Origin: Pictodentalium vernedei | Taxonomy: Eukaryota; Mollusca; Scaphopoda; Dentaliida; Dentaliidae | Direction of reading: 5' to 3' | Assembly (NCBI GenBank): GCA_031216915.1 | Contig: CM062292.1 | Span: 2,476,457-2,540,456, forward strand | DNA: 64,000 nt | In this document: positions 10,048 through 20,200 of the stretch, piece by piece | Numbering within the stretch: the first letter of the stretch is position 1 | Layout: each line of letters begins with the position of its first letter | Program-made: the position numbers and the translations under genes | Notes under the pieces: model-generated | What the model saw: only the letters and a program-made list of their open reading frames with translations | What the model was told of the DNA's origin: nothing | Databases searched by the model: none

Positions 10048-12239
10048 ACGTTACGTATGTTCGTTACACAAATGTGTCTGTCCAACATATATGCCGCTTC
10101 AGAACTGACATTATTTGTCGGATTCAAATAAATTTTGCTATGCTTGTACCTCAACATGGGGGAACGGATCCTACAGCAGAATTAATAATTTCGCCGAAGG
10201 ATTTACTGAATTATTTGCCTTTGTTTAACTTAGGGGATTATTATTGAAAAATGTGTCCGTCCAACATATTTGCTGCTGTGGCACTGTCATTATTTATTGA
10301 AATCAAATAATGTTTGCCATGCTTATACCTCAATATGGGGGAACGGATCCTGAAGCAGAATTAACATCTTCGCATAAACATTTACATAGTTATTTGCCCT
10401 TGTTTAACTTAGGAGATGATTGCAAAATGTGTCCGTCCAACATATTTGCTGTCATCATATGTTGGATTTAAATAATCATTTCCCCGAAAAATAATTTCGG
10501 GGGAATGTAGTCGTGGCGTCGTCTATCTGTCAGTCAGTACGTGTCCAACATATATGCCACTCCAGCACTGTCATTATTTGTCAGATTCAAATAAATTTTG
10601 CTATGCTTGTACCTCAACATGGGGGAACGGATCCTACAGCAGAATTAATAATTTTACCGAAGGATATACTGAGTTATTTGCCCTTGTTTAACTTAGGGGA
10701 TTATTATTGAAAAATGTGTCCGTCCAACATATTTGCTGCTGTGGCACTGTCATTATCTGTTGAATTCAAATAATGTTTGCCATGCTTATACCTCAATATG
10801 GGGGAACGGATCCTGTAACAGAATTAACATCTTCGCATAAACATTTACATAGTTATTTGCCCTTGTTTAACTTAGGAGATGATTGCAAAATGTGTCCGTC
10901 CAACATATTTGCTGTCATCAATGTTGGATTTAAATAATTATTTCCCCGAAAACTAATTTCGGGGGAATGTAGTCGTGGCGTCGTCTATATGTCAGTCAGT
11001 ACGTCCGAGCTAACGAATGGGTTTAAGTGTTTAGTCGTAAGTACGGAAGGGGTTTATGACTGTCCCGGCTGTTTTTCGGTTTATGTGGCTATTTTTGGCT
11101 TATGTGACTTATTTTCAAGTACAGGTGGGGGTTACGAGTCTTTTTTCACCTTTGGTCACATAGTGCAAATTTATGATCCTGGAGGGGGGGGGGGGGGGGG
11201 TGGGTGGTAGGGAGGAGGGGTTGGGGTTAGGGTCAGTCAGTAGATGGGTAGGGTTATGGTTAGCTACCACCCGAAAAATTTCCTAAAAATCACTTTTTTG
11301 ACTATTTGGACATGTTTTTTAGAATAAACACATAAATTTAAACAAATAAACCCAATTCCGTCTGTCCGTCCATCTGTAGACGGAATTCATGTCCAGCTCA
11401 GAACTGTTTTATCTTTTGACCTAGGCTTATGGTATTTGGCATGTGGGTGTATCACCATGAGATTATGTATCGCGTATCACCATGACCCACATACAACACT
11501 GATCTTTGACCTCAAGGTCAAATTACTGATTCTTTGCCAAGTAAGAGGTTTAAAATTCTGCTAGACCGTATTATTAGTTATAGTATCACAGCATTACAGT
11601 ATCGAGGCATTACAGTATCAAGGAATTAATTCAGGAGAATTAGCCACCCTTGGCAGCCCCCTCTAGTTCTTTTTAGGTTACAGCTACTTCTATAAATTTG
11701 GCGTTTGATACACTTGGCATTTTGGGAGGGGGCATATGCCACGCTTCGTGTTGCTCTTGTTTTAACGAGTTAGTATCAGAAGAGAAGGCGATTCTTTGAT
11801 GTCGTACAAAACAATGCTGATATCTTCTGTCAACTGTATAGTCGACACCCAGCATCCTGCACAGGTCAGACAGATTCAAGTCGGCACCAGGAGTCATCCG
11901 GTTTTGAAGGCTGAAGATTGGTAAAAAGTTTGAAACTAAAAAAGAACTATTTTCCATTAATTTTCTCCAGTTTTGAAAAAAAAAATAACCACTTTTGATA
12001 AAAAAAAATTCCAGGTTTGAAAAAATAACCAGTTTTGAAAAAAAATAACCAGCTTTATTTCAAAAGTGGTAATTTTTTTTCAAATGTGGTTAGAATTTGT
12101 TTTTCAAAAGCGGTAAATTTATTTTCAAAAGCTGTTTTTTTTTTTAAAAACGGTGATTTTTTTTTTCAAAACTCGTGATTTTTAAAAAAAAAAAATTATT
12201 TTTTCAAAAGCTGTTTTTTTTTCAAAACTGGTTTCTACA
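10048..12239. repeat. right arm of the large inverted repeat
   Basis: This is the reverse complement of 5313-7109, running from acgttacgtatg (inner edge) to tggtttctaca (outer edge). It is about 400 bp longer than the left arm because a 464-bp segment is duplicated in tandem (about 10088-10551 and 10552-11000; the left arm has one copy). It includes telomere-like gggttagggt (about 11220-11260), a poly-G tract (about 11183-11200) and the A/T-rich aaaactgg hairpin tract (about 11960-12235). Confidence 0.9.
11673..11957 (-). other. open frame in the right arm, unidentified
   Basis: This 94-codon frame is the counterpart of the one at 5771-6043, with an extra N-terminal segment (MENSSFLVSNFLPIFSLQ). 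The shared core is PGADLNL-DLCRMLG-DYTVD with RRY-HCFVRH. After about 45 residues the two proteins diverge through small indels. It is treated as a repeat-borne relic; function unknown. Confidence 0.25.
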
Positions 12240-13717
12240 TCGTTCCATTTTTGATCACCTTGGAGTTGTGAAGCTAAGAGCAAGCCAGCCGTATTTTTCA
12301 TTTTACAACAGGTGTACTAAAGAATAATACATTTTTAAATATATCGGGGTACTTTTCCATGAAATTGTGGTTAAACAAGGATGTGGGGCGATGCGTAAGT
12401 AAGTTGTGTAAAATAAGCGGGGAGGCGTTATTCGGGTTGGGAAGGCCTATATAAAAAGTCCAGGCTCACCTTGCTGCTACAGCTCTTGCGAAACAGCTGC
12501 CAAGAGCTGTGAAACTCTGTAAAAGGTGCATTCGCCCACCACTACTGCTCAGCTAGCAGTTATTGGAAAAGTGCTGTAACAAACTGAGCCCCACCCCTCT
12601 CAATTTACACCGCAACTAGCGCCTGGTGTTGTTCTAATAGAAGGCAGCGCCTCCTAAAGACCTCAAAAGAGAAATGCAATGTACCGCCCCTGATCAAAAC
12701 AACAAGAGGGTCCCATAGAGGTCCACAGTTTGGGAAAAACTGGGGGTTAAGAAGCGGGTTCTCATTCCTAGCGGGGTTTCCAATGACCAAACAAGAAAAT
12801 ATATGATATAATATTTAATATAAACAATCCATTTCCATCACTTTTCAGTACATTATACTACTCCTCACTCAAGTGGGGGAACTTGCATCATTCTCTTATT
12901 TAAATTGGTCAACGGGCCATTCAAGAAAACTTCTTTAAGGAGGGTTACCAAAACGAGCAGGGCTTGTTTAACTGTGTAAACAAGCACTACTCCATATTAA
13001 AGCTAACACGTTACCTTCAGCCCAATACCAGTCGCAAACGCTCAACCAATGCGCGAAACAATAAATAATCTACTACCCTTACCCTATCTCCGTCGGGAGA
13101 AGGGTAGCTACAAATAGTTTCAGTTCTACGTACTCAAATGAGTTCCGTTCCAAAACTCCGCGCCCAAAATCCTGTACAACATTACATACTCAAGGGAGTA
13201 CCACTACCACATACCACGATTATCACGACACAATCTTTAACTATTTTATCTAGCGCAGACCTCTACTGAGGTGAGCTTTCCTACATAAATCGGATCCCAA
13301 TCATTAACTATGTTCAAGCTAAAACGCTTATAAATCTTAACTCCTCCTGTACTTCACGGGTGAGGAGGGGCAAAAGCCCCCCCCCCCCCCCCACCTACAA
13401 CCAAACTGTGTCCCCCACTAAAGCGTTCCGTCCATAATGTACTAATTACATCCCAGGATTATGACATAATATCTATAATTCTACTTTAATGTTGCCAAAG
13501 ATTGCCTAAGGGAGAGGGGGTAGTATCTCGGTCAGTCAAAACTAGGGTTGGTTCGGACTACTCTGCCCTCGGCCCTCTGGTTGAGTCTGCCACTGGCTAA
13601 GAAGTGTGCAGCCCCACTAAGAAAATCTCAGTCGGGTCGCATTATTCTCAAGCACAGAATATACAAAAAGGCAAAACAAATATAACAAGAGCTCACGTAT
13701 CGCTGAAGCAATGCAAT
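12240..13717. other. anonymous intergenic DNA, no gene seen
   Basis: No convincing open frame or RNA gene was found. Near 12521-12566 there is one stray unit of the 46-bp repeat that forms an array at 14786-15530. A run of about 18 C residues lies at 13377-13394. The remainder is of mixed composition with no repeat structure visible by eye. Confidence 0.5.
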
Positions 13718-14382
13718 GTCCCCTGCCGGACTAATGAGCATTAATAATTATAGAAATGTTATAACCTAGATGTGATCAGCATGAATGCCGTTGAAGCGTT
13801 TCCAAAAAAAGTCCGGAAAACTAATATTTTGGCGCTTTTCCATTTTTCCAAGGGCCATAACGCACACAAGAATAATGCAATCAGCATGAAACTCGAGCTT
13901 GATCTGTAAGTCATCGTTCTATAGTAGCTTACCAAAAAATGAAATCATTCTGTTGAAGCGTTCCCAAAAAAGCCCGGAAAACTGATATTTTGGTGCTGTT
14001 CCATATTTCCAAGGGCCTTAACTCACACAAGAATAATGCAATCAGCATGAAACACAAACTTGATCTCTAAGTCATCGTTCTATAGTAGGTTACCAAAAAT
14101 AAAATCATTTTGTTGAAGCATTTCCAAAACACGTCCGTAAAACTAAAGTGTGACTGACACTTTCCATACTTGCAAGGGCCATAACTCACACAAGAATAAT
14201 GCAATCAGCATGAAACTCAAACTTGATCTGTAAGTCATCGTTCTATAGTAGGTTACCAAATCATTGTGTTGAAGCATTTCCAAAAAAAGTCTGGAAAACT
14301 AAAGTGTGACTGACAGACTGACAAACTGACAGATGGACAGAGTGCAAACCTATAGTCCCATTCGGCGATGCCGGTAGGGGAC
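13718..14382. mobile_element. non-autonomous TIR element with internal 160-bp repeats
   Basis: The ends are inverted: gtcccctgccgg at 13718 and ccggtaggggac at 14371-14382 (one mismatch). Inside are just over three tandem units of 156-161 bp (about 13765-14310). Each contains ttgaagcgtttccaaaaa, ccataactcacacaagaat and catcgttctatagtag. A gactgacagactgacaaactgac tract follows the repeats, and a small hairpin (tagtcccattcggcg and its complement) lies at the right end. It has no coding capacity. The class is not certain, and no clear target duplication was seen. Confidence 0.6.
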
Positions 14383-14785
14383 TAATAAATTTGCCTGTAG
14401 ACTCTCCAGATCCGCCGAGAGAGGAAATTCCACAATCCTTCCCAAATTCCAACTAGCAAGACATAGAAGCAATAATATTTTTCCAAAAAAATGTAGCTAA
14501 TATTTACCTCAGCTGCCTTCTCAAAATCCCAAAGTCAATCACAGCGAAACGATATTTATACATGTACATGGAGACGCATCGAAGCGATACATTCTTCTTG
14601 TAATTATCACTTTGAGTATGGAAATCCGTGCAGCTGATGATATTTGAATTCCCCGTCTCCGAGAATTATGATTTAACTCTTCCTCGAAGGCAAGTAATAA
14701 CATTTATCACTTCCACGGCCACTACCATCCGTCCCAAACTACTGAACCAAGCCGAGACTTACCGACCCTACCACGGCTGGATTGT
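14383..14785. other. anonymous intergenic DNA
   Basis: A stretch of about 400 bases with no recognisable gene or repeat. One short plus-strand frame runs from here into the following array and has no family features. Confidence 0.4.
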
Positions 14786-15530
14786 TTCAGTGCATTCGCC
14801 CATCCTTGCTGCTCGGTTAGTAGTTATTAGAGAGGTGCATTCGCCCCACCACTGCTGCTCGGTTAGTAGTTGTTAGAAATGTGCATTCGCCCGCTACTGC
14901 TGCACAAATATTCGCCCCACCACTGCTGCTCAGGTAGTAGTTATTGGAAATGTGCATTCATCCCACCCCTATTGCTCAGTTATTAGTTATTAGAAAAGTG
15001 TATTCGTCCCACCCCTGCTGCTCAACTAGTAGTTGTTAGAAAGGTGCATCCGCTTCACCCCTGCTGCTCAGACGGTGGTTATTAGAAAGGTGCATTTGCC
15101 CACCCCTGATGCTCTCCTAGTAGTTATTAGAAAGGTACATTCTCTCCACCCAGCTTCTCTGCTAGTAGTTATTAGAAAGGTGCATTTCCCCACCCCGGAT
15201 ACTCGGCTAGTAGTTATTAGAAAGATGCATTCGCCCCATCCCTGCTGCTCTGTCAGTAGTTAACTGAAAGGTGCATTTGACCCACCCTGTTGCACAGCTA
15301 GTAGTAATTCGCCCCCACTCCTGCTCTCAACAAGTAGTTAATATAAAGGTACATTTGCCCCACTCCTGCTGCTGAGCTATTAGTTATTAGAAAGATGCAT
15401 TCACCCCACCCCTGCTTTCAGCTAGTAGTTAAAAGAAAGGTACATTCGCACCGCCCATGCTGCGCAGCTAATTTTTGTTAGAAAGGTGCATTCCCCCCAA
15501 TCCTGCGGCTCCGATAGTTATTTAATACCA
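14786..15530. repeat. 46-bp minisatellite, about 16 copies
   Basis: The consensus unit is aggtgcattcgccccacccc, tgctgctcagctagtagtta, ttagaa. Units vary considerably and several are shortened. An isolated unit at about 12521-12566 shows that the family is not confined to this array. Confidence 0.85.
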
Positions 15531-15850
15531 GTAATACCGCCTACGCTTATGAAAACGGTGTTACCCTATAAGCAGGGCCGGGAGGGGAAATTCGGGTCCC
15601 AGGGTTATTTCTGTGACTAGCCCCCTTTCAAAATTGTTGGGATACTGATGCAAATGCCAAAGACATGTCCTGCGAGTGACAAAGGCATGATCGATGATAC
15701 AAATATTTAAAATCACTTTTTAATTGGAGACTCCTTAAGGCTTTTGGTATAAAAAATCACGTTATTTTTCGGCCGTCAAAATGACGTCTTAGCAGCGTGT
15801 TTCAAATTTCAAAGTTCATCAATGAGTATCCAGTGACGTTGAGTTATGAT
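15531..15850. other. anonymous intergenic DNA
   Basis: No gene or clear repeat is seen here. The stretch leads into the foldback element at 15851. Confidence 0.4.
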
Positions 15851-15940
15851 TTTTGACTGCACAATTCTTGAAGTGATAACTTTATTACGTCATGTTGATT
15901 TAATAAAGTTATTACTTCAAGAATAAGGCAGTCCAAAATT
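15851..15940. repeat. inverted repeat (hairpin)
   Basis: The left arm ttcttgaagtgataacttta (15865-15886) pairs with 15902-15923 with one mismatch over 22 bp. Weaker pairing extends outward (gactgc / gcagtc). This is a probable small foldback element. Confidence 0.7.
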
Positions 15941-16035
15941 ACAACTGTGGATGAAATGCAGAGATGTATTCATGACACAGCCTCCTTCGTAACTGTTGGC
16001 ACAGGAGTCAGAACCTTGGTGGGGATGGGGAACTA

Positions 16036-16144
16036 GTCCAAACATGGCCTGAAAGCCGGTATTTTATTTTTTGGTTTGGTACATCCTTTAAAGGACGAAC
16101 TGAACCAAAAAAATAAAATACAGTCTTTCATGCAATGTTTGGAC
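16036..16144. mobile_element. short foldback MITE with TA target
   Basis: A 109-bp element that is almost entirely an inverted repeat. The left arm gtccaaacatggcctgaaag with a following ttttattttttggtt pairs with the right arm aaccaaaaaaataaaa plus ctttcatgcaatgtttggac. TA flanks both ends (16034-16035 and 16145-16146), consistent with a Tc1/mariner-type target duplication. Confidence 0.65.
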
Positions 16145-16339
16145 TATGGGAAGGCAGGCCTAACCCATGAATCCTGGACTCCTGAACCAAATCTGGGTCC
16201 CCAAACTTTCTGTGCCCCAGGGTTTCTACCCCTGGCTCCCCACCCTCTCACGGCACTGCTTACAAGTGAGACTGATAATAAGAATTAAAGACGTGCAAGT
16301 TTACTAGTAATATCGACTACTAATATAGCTAGTAGTTAT

Positions 16340-16394
16340 TAAAAAGGTTAGAGTTAGGTAGGGTGGGTGAGTTAGGGTTAGGGTAGGGTTAGGG
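16340..16394 (+). repeat. degenerate telomere-like repeats
   Basis: Irregular gggtta/gggta units, including agggttagggtagggttagg, match the metazoan TTAGGG telomere repeat imperfectly. The stretch continues at 16979-17055 on the far side of an inserted hAT-like element. Confidence 0.7.
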
Positions 16395-16978
16395 TAGGGT
16401 CCTGCGAATATTCGAGATTCGATTCGATATCGATACCATACGTATGCTTCGAGATCGATCCCGAATCAGTCTCAGGATTCGATTTTTTCGAATCTCTCGT
16501 ACTAACTTCAATTTGTTACATTTCCAACAAAAATAGGATAAAACTGTCATTAGAAAATTCATTCATGTAGGCTCAATTCCTATTTATTTGAGTAATTGAC
16601 AATGTTTAATTGTTAGGTAAGGTGTGAATTTGGCCCAGGTCATTATCCATAGTTTTAGTTTTTGAAGGCTTAACTTGTTACTATTCACGTTCTTAAGAAC
16701 GTGAATAGTAACAAGTTAGGCCTTCAAAAACTAAAACCATGGACAATAGGCCTAGCTGTTTCAGCGACGGTGCTACAGAGAATATTTAGTTATTGGTGTT
16801 TAAGGTGTTCCCTCCGTCGCGTAAGGGTCATCGCAGTGTTCCGTAACTTCCGTTTGATGCAATATGAAATAACTTGTCTTTTAAGATTCGATTCGGGATT
16901 CGATTCGATGTCGATATCAGAGACACGATTCGATTCGAGATTCGATTCGAAAAGAAATTTGTGATTCGCAGATCCCTA
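16395..16978. mobile_element. hAT-like MITE inserted in telomere-like DNA
   Basis: The 15-bp termini are tagggtcctgcgaat (16395-16409) and attcgcagatcccta (16964-16978), with 13 of 15 positions complementary. They are flanked by identical 8-bp copies of ggttaggg (16387-16394 and 16979-16986), the duplication length expected for hAT elements. The flanks are telomere-like, so the match is partly favoured by chance. Subterminal clusters of gattcgattcg repeats lie at both ends. A near-perfect palindrome of about 98 bp sits in the middle (16647-16744, centred on gttcttaagaac). No transposase is encoded. Confidence 0.75.
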
Positions 16979-17055
16979 GGTTAGGGTGTGTTAGGGTTAG
17001 ATATATGGTGAGTTACGGTTAGGGTTAGGTGGGTAAGGGTTAGGATTAGGGTTAA
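16979..17055 (+). repeat. degenerate telomere-like repeats, second part
   Basis: Units such as gttagggttag and gattagggttaac continue the tract interrupted by the hAT-like element. The stretch ends about 150 bases before the 22-bp satellite. Confidence 0.7.
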
Positions 17056-17208
17056 CTGGTTCTGACACAATGTTGAAAATGTCATTAAGCTCCAATAAAT
17101 GAACAAAATCTTTAACAGTAGCACTGCTAGTGAATTTGTCGAGACAAGTCACATTTGGAGTGTTTGCGGTGCTGAAGAGATTGAGGAGCACTCTGGCTGT
17201 TAATAAAT
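17056..17208 (-). other. short protein-like stretch before the satellite
   Basis: The minus strand is open across this stretch and reads RVLLNLFSTANTPNVTCLDK, then HLLELNDIFNIVSEP, which looks protein-like. It runs into telomere-like sequence downstream and satellite upstream, so at best it is an exon remnant. Not recognised. Confidence 0.2.
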
Positions 17209-20200
17209 TCATGTTAACGTCTAGCCCCATATATGTTAAAGTCTAGCCCTATACATGTTAAAGTCTAGCCCTGTACATGTTAAAGTCTAGCCCTGTACAT
17301 GTTAAAGTCTAGCCCTGTACATGTTAAAGTCTAGCCCTGTACATGTTAAAGTCTAGCCCTATACATGTTAAAGTCTAGCCCTGTACATGTTAAAGTCTAG
17401 CCCTATACAAGTTAAAGTCTAGCCCTATACATGTTAAAGTCTAGCCCTGTACATGTTAAAGTCTAGCCCTGTACATGTTAACGTCTAGCCCTATACAAGT
17501 TAAAGTCTAGCCCTATACATGTTAAAGTCTAGCCCTATACATGTTAAAGTCTAGCCCTATACAAGTTAAAGTCTAGCCCTATACATGTTAAAGTCTAGGC
17601 CTGTACATGTTAAAGTCTAGCCCTATACATGTTAAAGTCTAGCCCTGTACATGTTAAAGTCTAGCCCTATACAAGTTAAAGTCTAGCCCTATACATGTTA
17701 AAGTCTAGCCCTGTACATGTTAAAGTCTAGCCCTGTACATGTTAAAGTCTAGCCCAGTACATGTTAAAGTCTAGCCCTATACAAGTTAAAGTCTAGCCCT
17801 ATACATGTTAAAGTCTAGCCCTATACATGTTAAAGTCTAGCCCTGTACATGTTAAAGTCTAGCCCTATACAAGTTAAAGTCTAGCCATATACATGTTAAA
17901 GTCTAGCCCTGTACATGTTAAAGTCTAGCCCTGTACATGTTAACGTCTAGCCCTATACAAGTTAAAGTCTAGCCCTATACATGTTAAAGTCTAGCCCTAT
18001 ACATGTTAAAGTCTAGCCCTATACATGTTAAAGTCTAGCCCTGTACATGTTAAAGTCTAGCCCTATACATGTTAAAGTCTAGCCCTGTACATGTTAAAGT
18101 CTAGCCCTGTACATGTTAAAGTCTAGCCCTATACATGTTAAAGTCTAGCCCTGTACATGTTAAAGTCTAGCCCTATACATGTTAAAGTCTAGCCCTGTAC
18201 ATGTTAAAGTCTAGCCCTGTGCATGTTAAAGTCTAGCCCTATACATGTTAAAGTCTAGCCCTGTACATGTTAAAGTCTAGCCCTATACAAGTTAAAGTCT
18301 AGCCCTATACATGTTAAAGTCTAGCCCTGTACATGTTAAAGTCTAGCCCTGTACATGTTAAAGTCTAGCCCTATACAAGTTAAAGTCTAGCCCTATACAT
18401 GTTAAAGTCTAGCCCTGTACATGTTAAAGTCTAGCCCTATACAAGTTAAAGTCTAGCCCTGTACATGTTAAAGTCTAGCCCTGTACATGTTAAAGTCTAG
18501 CCCTATACAAGTTAAAGTCTAGCCCTATACATGTTAAAGTCTAGCCCTGTACATGTTAAAGTCTAGCCCTGTACATGTTAAAGTCTAGCCCTATACAAGT
18601 TAAAGTCTAGCCCTATACATGTTAAAGTCTACCCCTATACAAGTTAAAGTCTAGCCCTATACAAGTTAAAGTCTAGCCCTATACAAGTTAAAGTCTAGCC
18701 CTATACATGTTAAAGTCTAGCCCTGTACATGTTAAAGTCTAGCCCTGTACATGTTAAAGTCTAGCCCTATACATGTTATAGTCTAGCCCTGTACATGTTA
18801 AAGTCTAGCCCTGTACATGTTAAAGTCTAGCCCTATACAAGTTAAAGTCTAGCCCTATACAAGTTAAAGTCTAGCCCTATACATGTTAAAGTCTAGCCCT
18901 GTACATGTTAAAGTCTAGCCCTGTACATGTTAAAGTCTAGCCCTATACAAGTTAAAGTCTAGCCCTATACATGTTAAAGTCTAGCCCTATACATGTTAAA
19001 GTCTAGCCCTGTACATGTTAAAGTCTAGCCCTGTACATGTTAAAGTCTAGCCCTATACATGTTAAAGTCTAGCCCTGTACATGTTAAAGTCTAGCCCTAT
19101 ACATGTTAAAGTCTAGCCCTATACATGTTAAAGTCTAGCCCTATACATGTTAAAGTCTAGCCCTATACATGTTAAAGTCTAGCCCTGTACATGTTAACGT
19201 CTAGCCCTATACAAGTTAAAGTCTAGCCCTATACATGTTAAAGTCTAGCCCTATACATGTTAAAGTCTAGCCCTATACATGTTAAAGTCTAGCCCTATAC
19301 ATGTTAAAGTCTAGCCCTATACATGTTAAAGTCTAGCCCTATACATGTTAAAGTCTAGCCCTATACATGTTAAAGTCTAGCCCTATACATGTTAAAGTCT
19401 AGCCCTGTACATGTTAACGTCTAGCCCTATACAAGTTAAAGTCTAGCCCTATACATGTTAAAGTCTAGCCCTGTACATGTTAAAGTCTAGCCCTGTACAT
19501 GTTAAAGTCTAGCCCTATACATGTTAAAGTCTAGCCCTGTACATGTTAAAGTCTAGCCCTATACAAGTTAAAGTCTAGCCCTATACATGTTAAAGTCTAG
19601 CCCTGTACATGTTAAAGTCTAGCCCTGTACATGTGAAAGTCTAGCCCTGTACATGTTAAAGTCTAGCCCTATACATGTTAAAGTCTAGCCCTGTACATGT
19701 TAAAGTCTAGCCCTATACATGTTAAAGTCTAGCCCTATACATGTTAAAGTCTAGCCCTGTACATGTTAAAGTCTAGCCCTGTACATGTTAAAGTCTAGCC
19801 CTATACATGTTAAAGTCTAGCCCTGTACATGTTAAAGTCTAGCCCTATACATGTTAAAGACTAGCCCTATACAAGTTAAAGTCTAGCCCTATACATGTTA
19901 AAGTCTAGCCCTGTACATGTTAAAGTCTAGCCCTATACATGTTAAAGTCTAGCCCTGTACATGTTAAAGTCTAGCCCTGTACATGTTAAAGTCTAGCCCT
20001 ATACAAGTTAAAGTCTAGCCCTATACAAGTTAAAGTCTAGCCCTATACATGTTAAAGTCTAGCCCTATACAAGTTAAAGTCTAGCCCTATACATGTTAAA
20101 GTCTAGCCCTATACAAGTTAAAGTCTAGCCCTATACAAGTTAAAGTCTAGCCCTATACAAGTTAAAGTCTAGCCCTGTACATGTTAAAGTCTAGCCCTAT

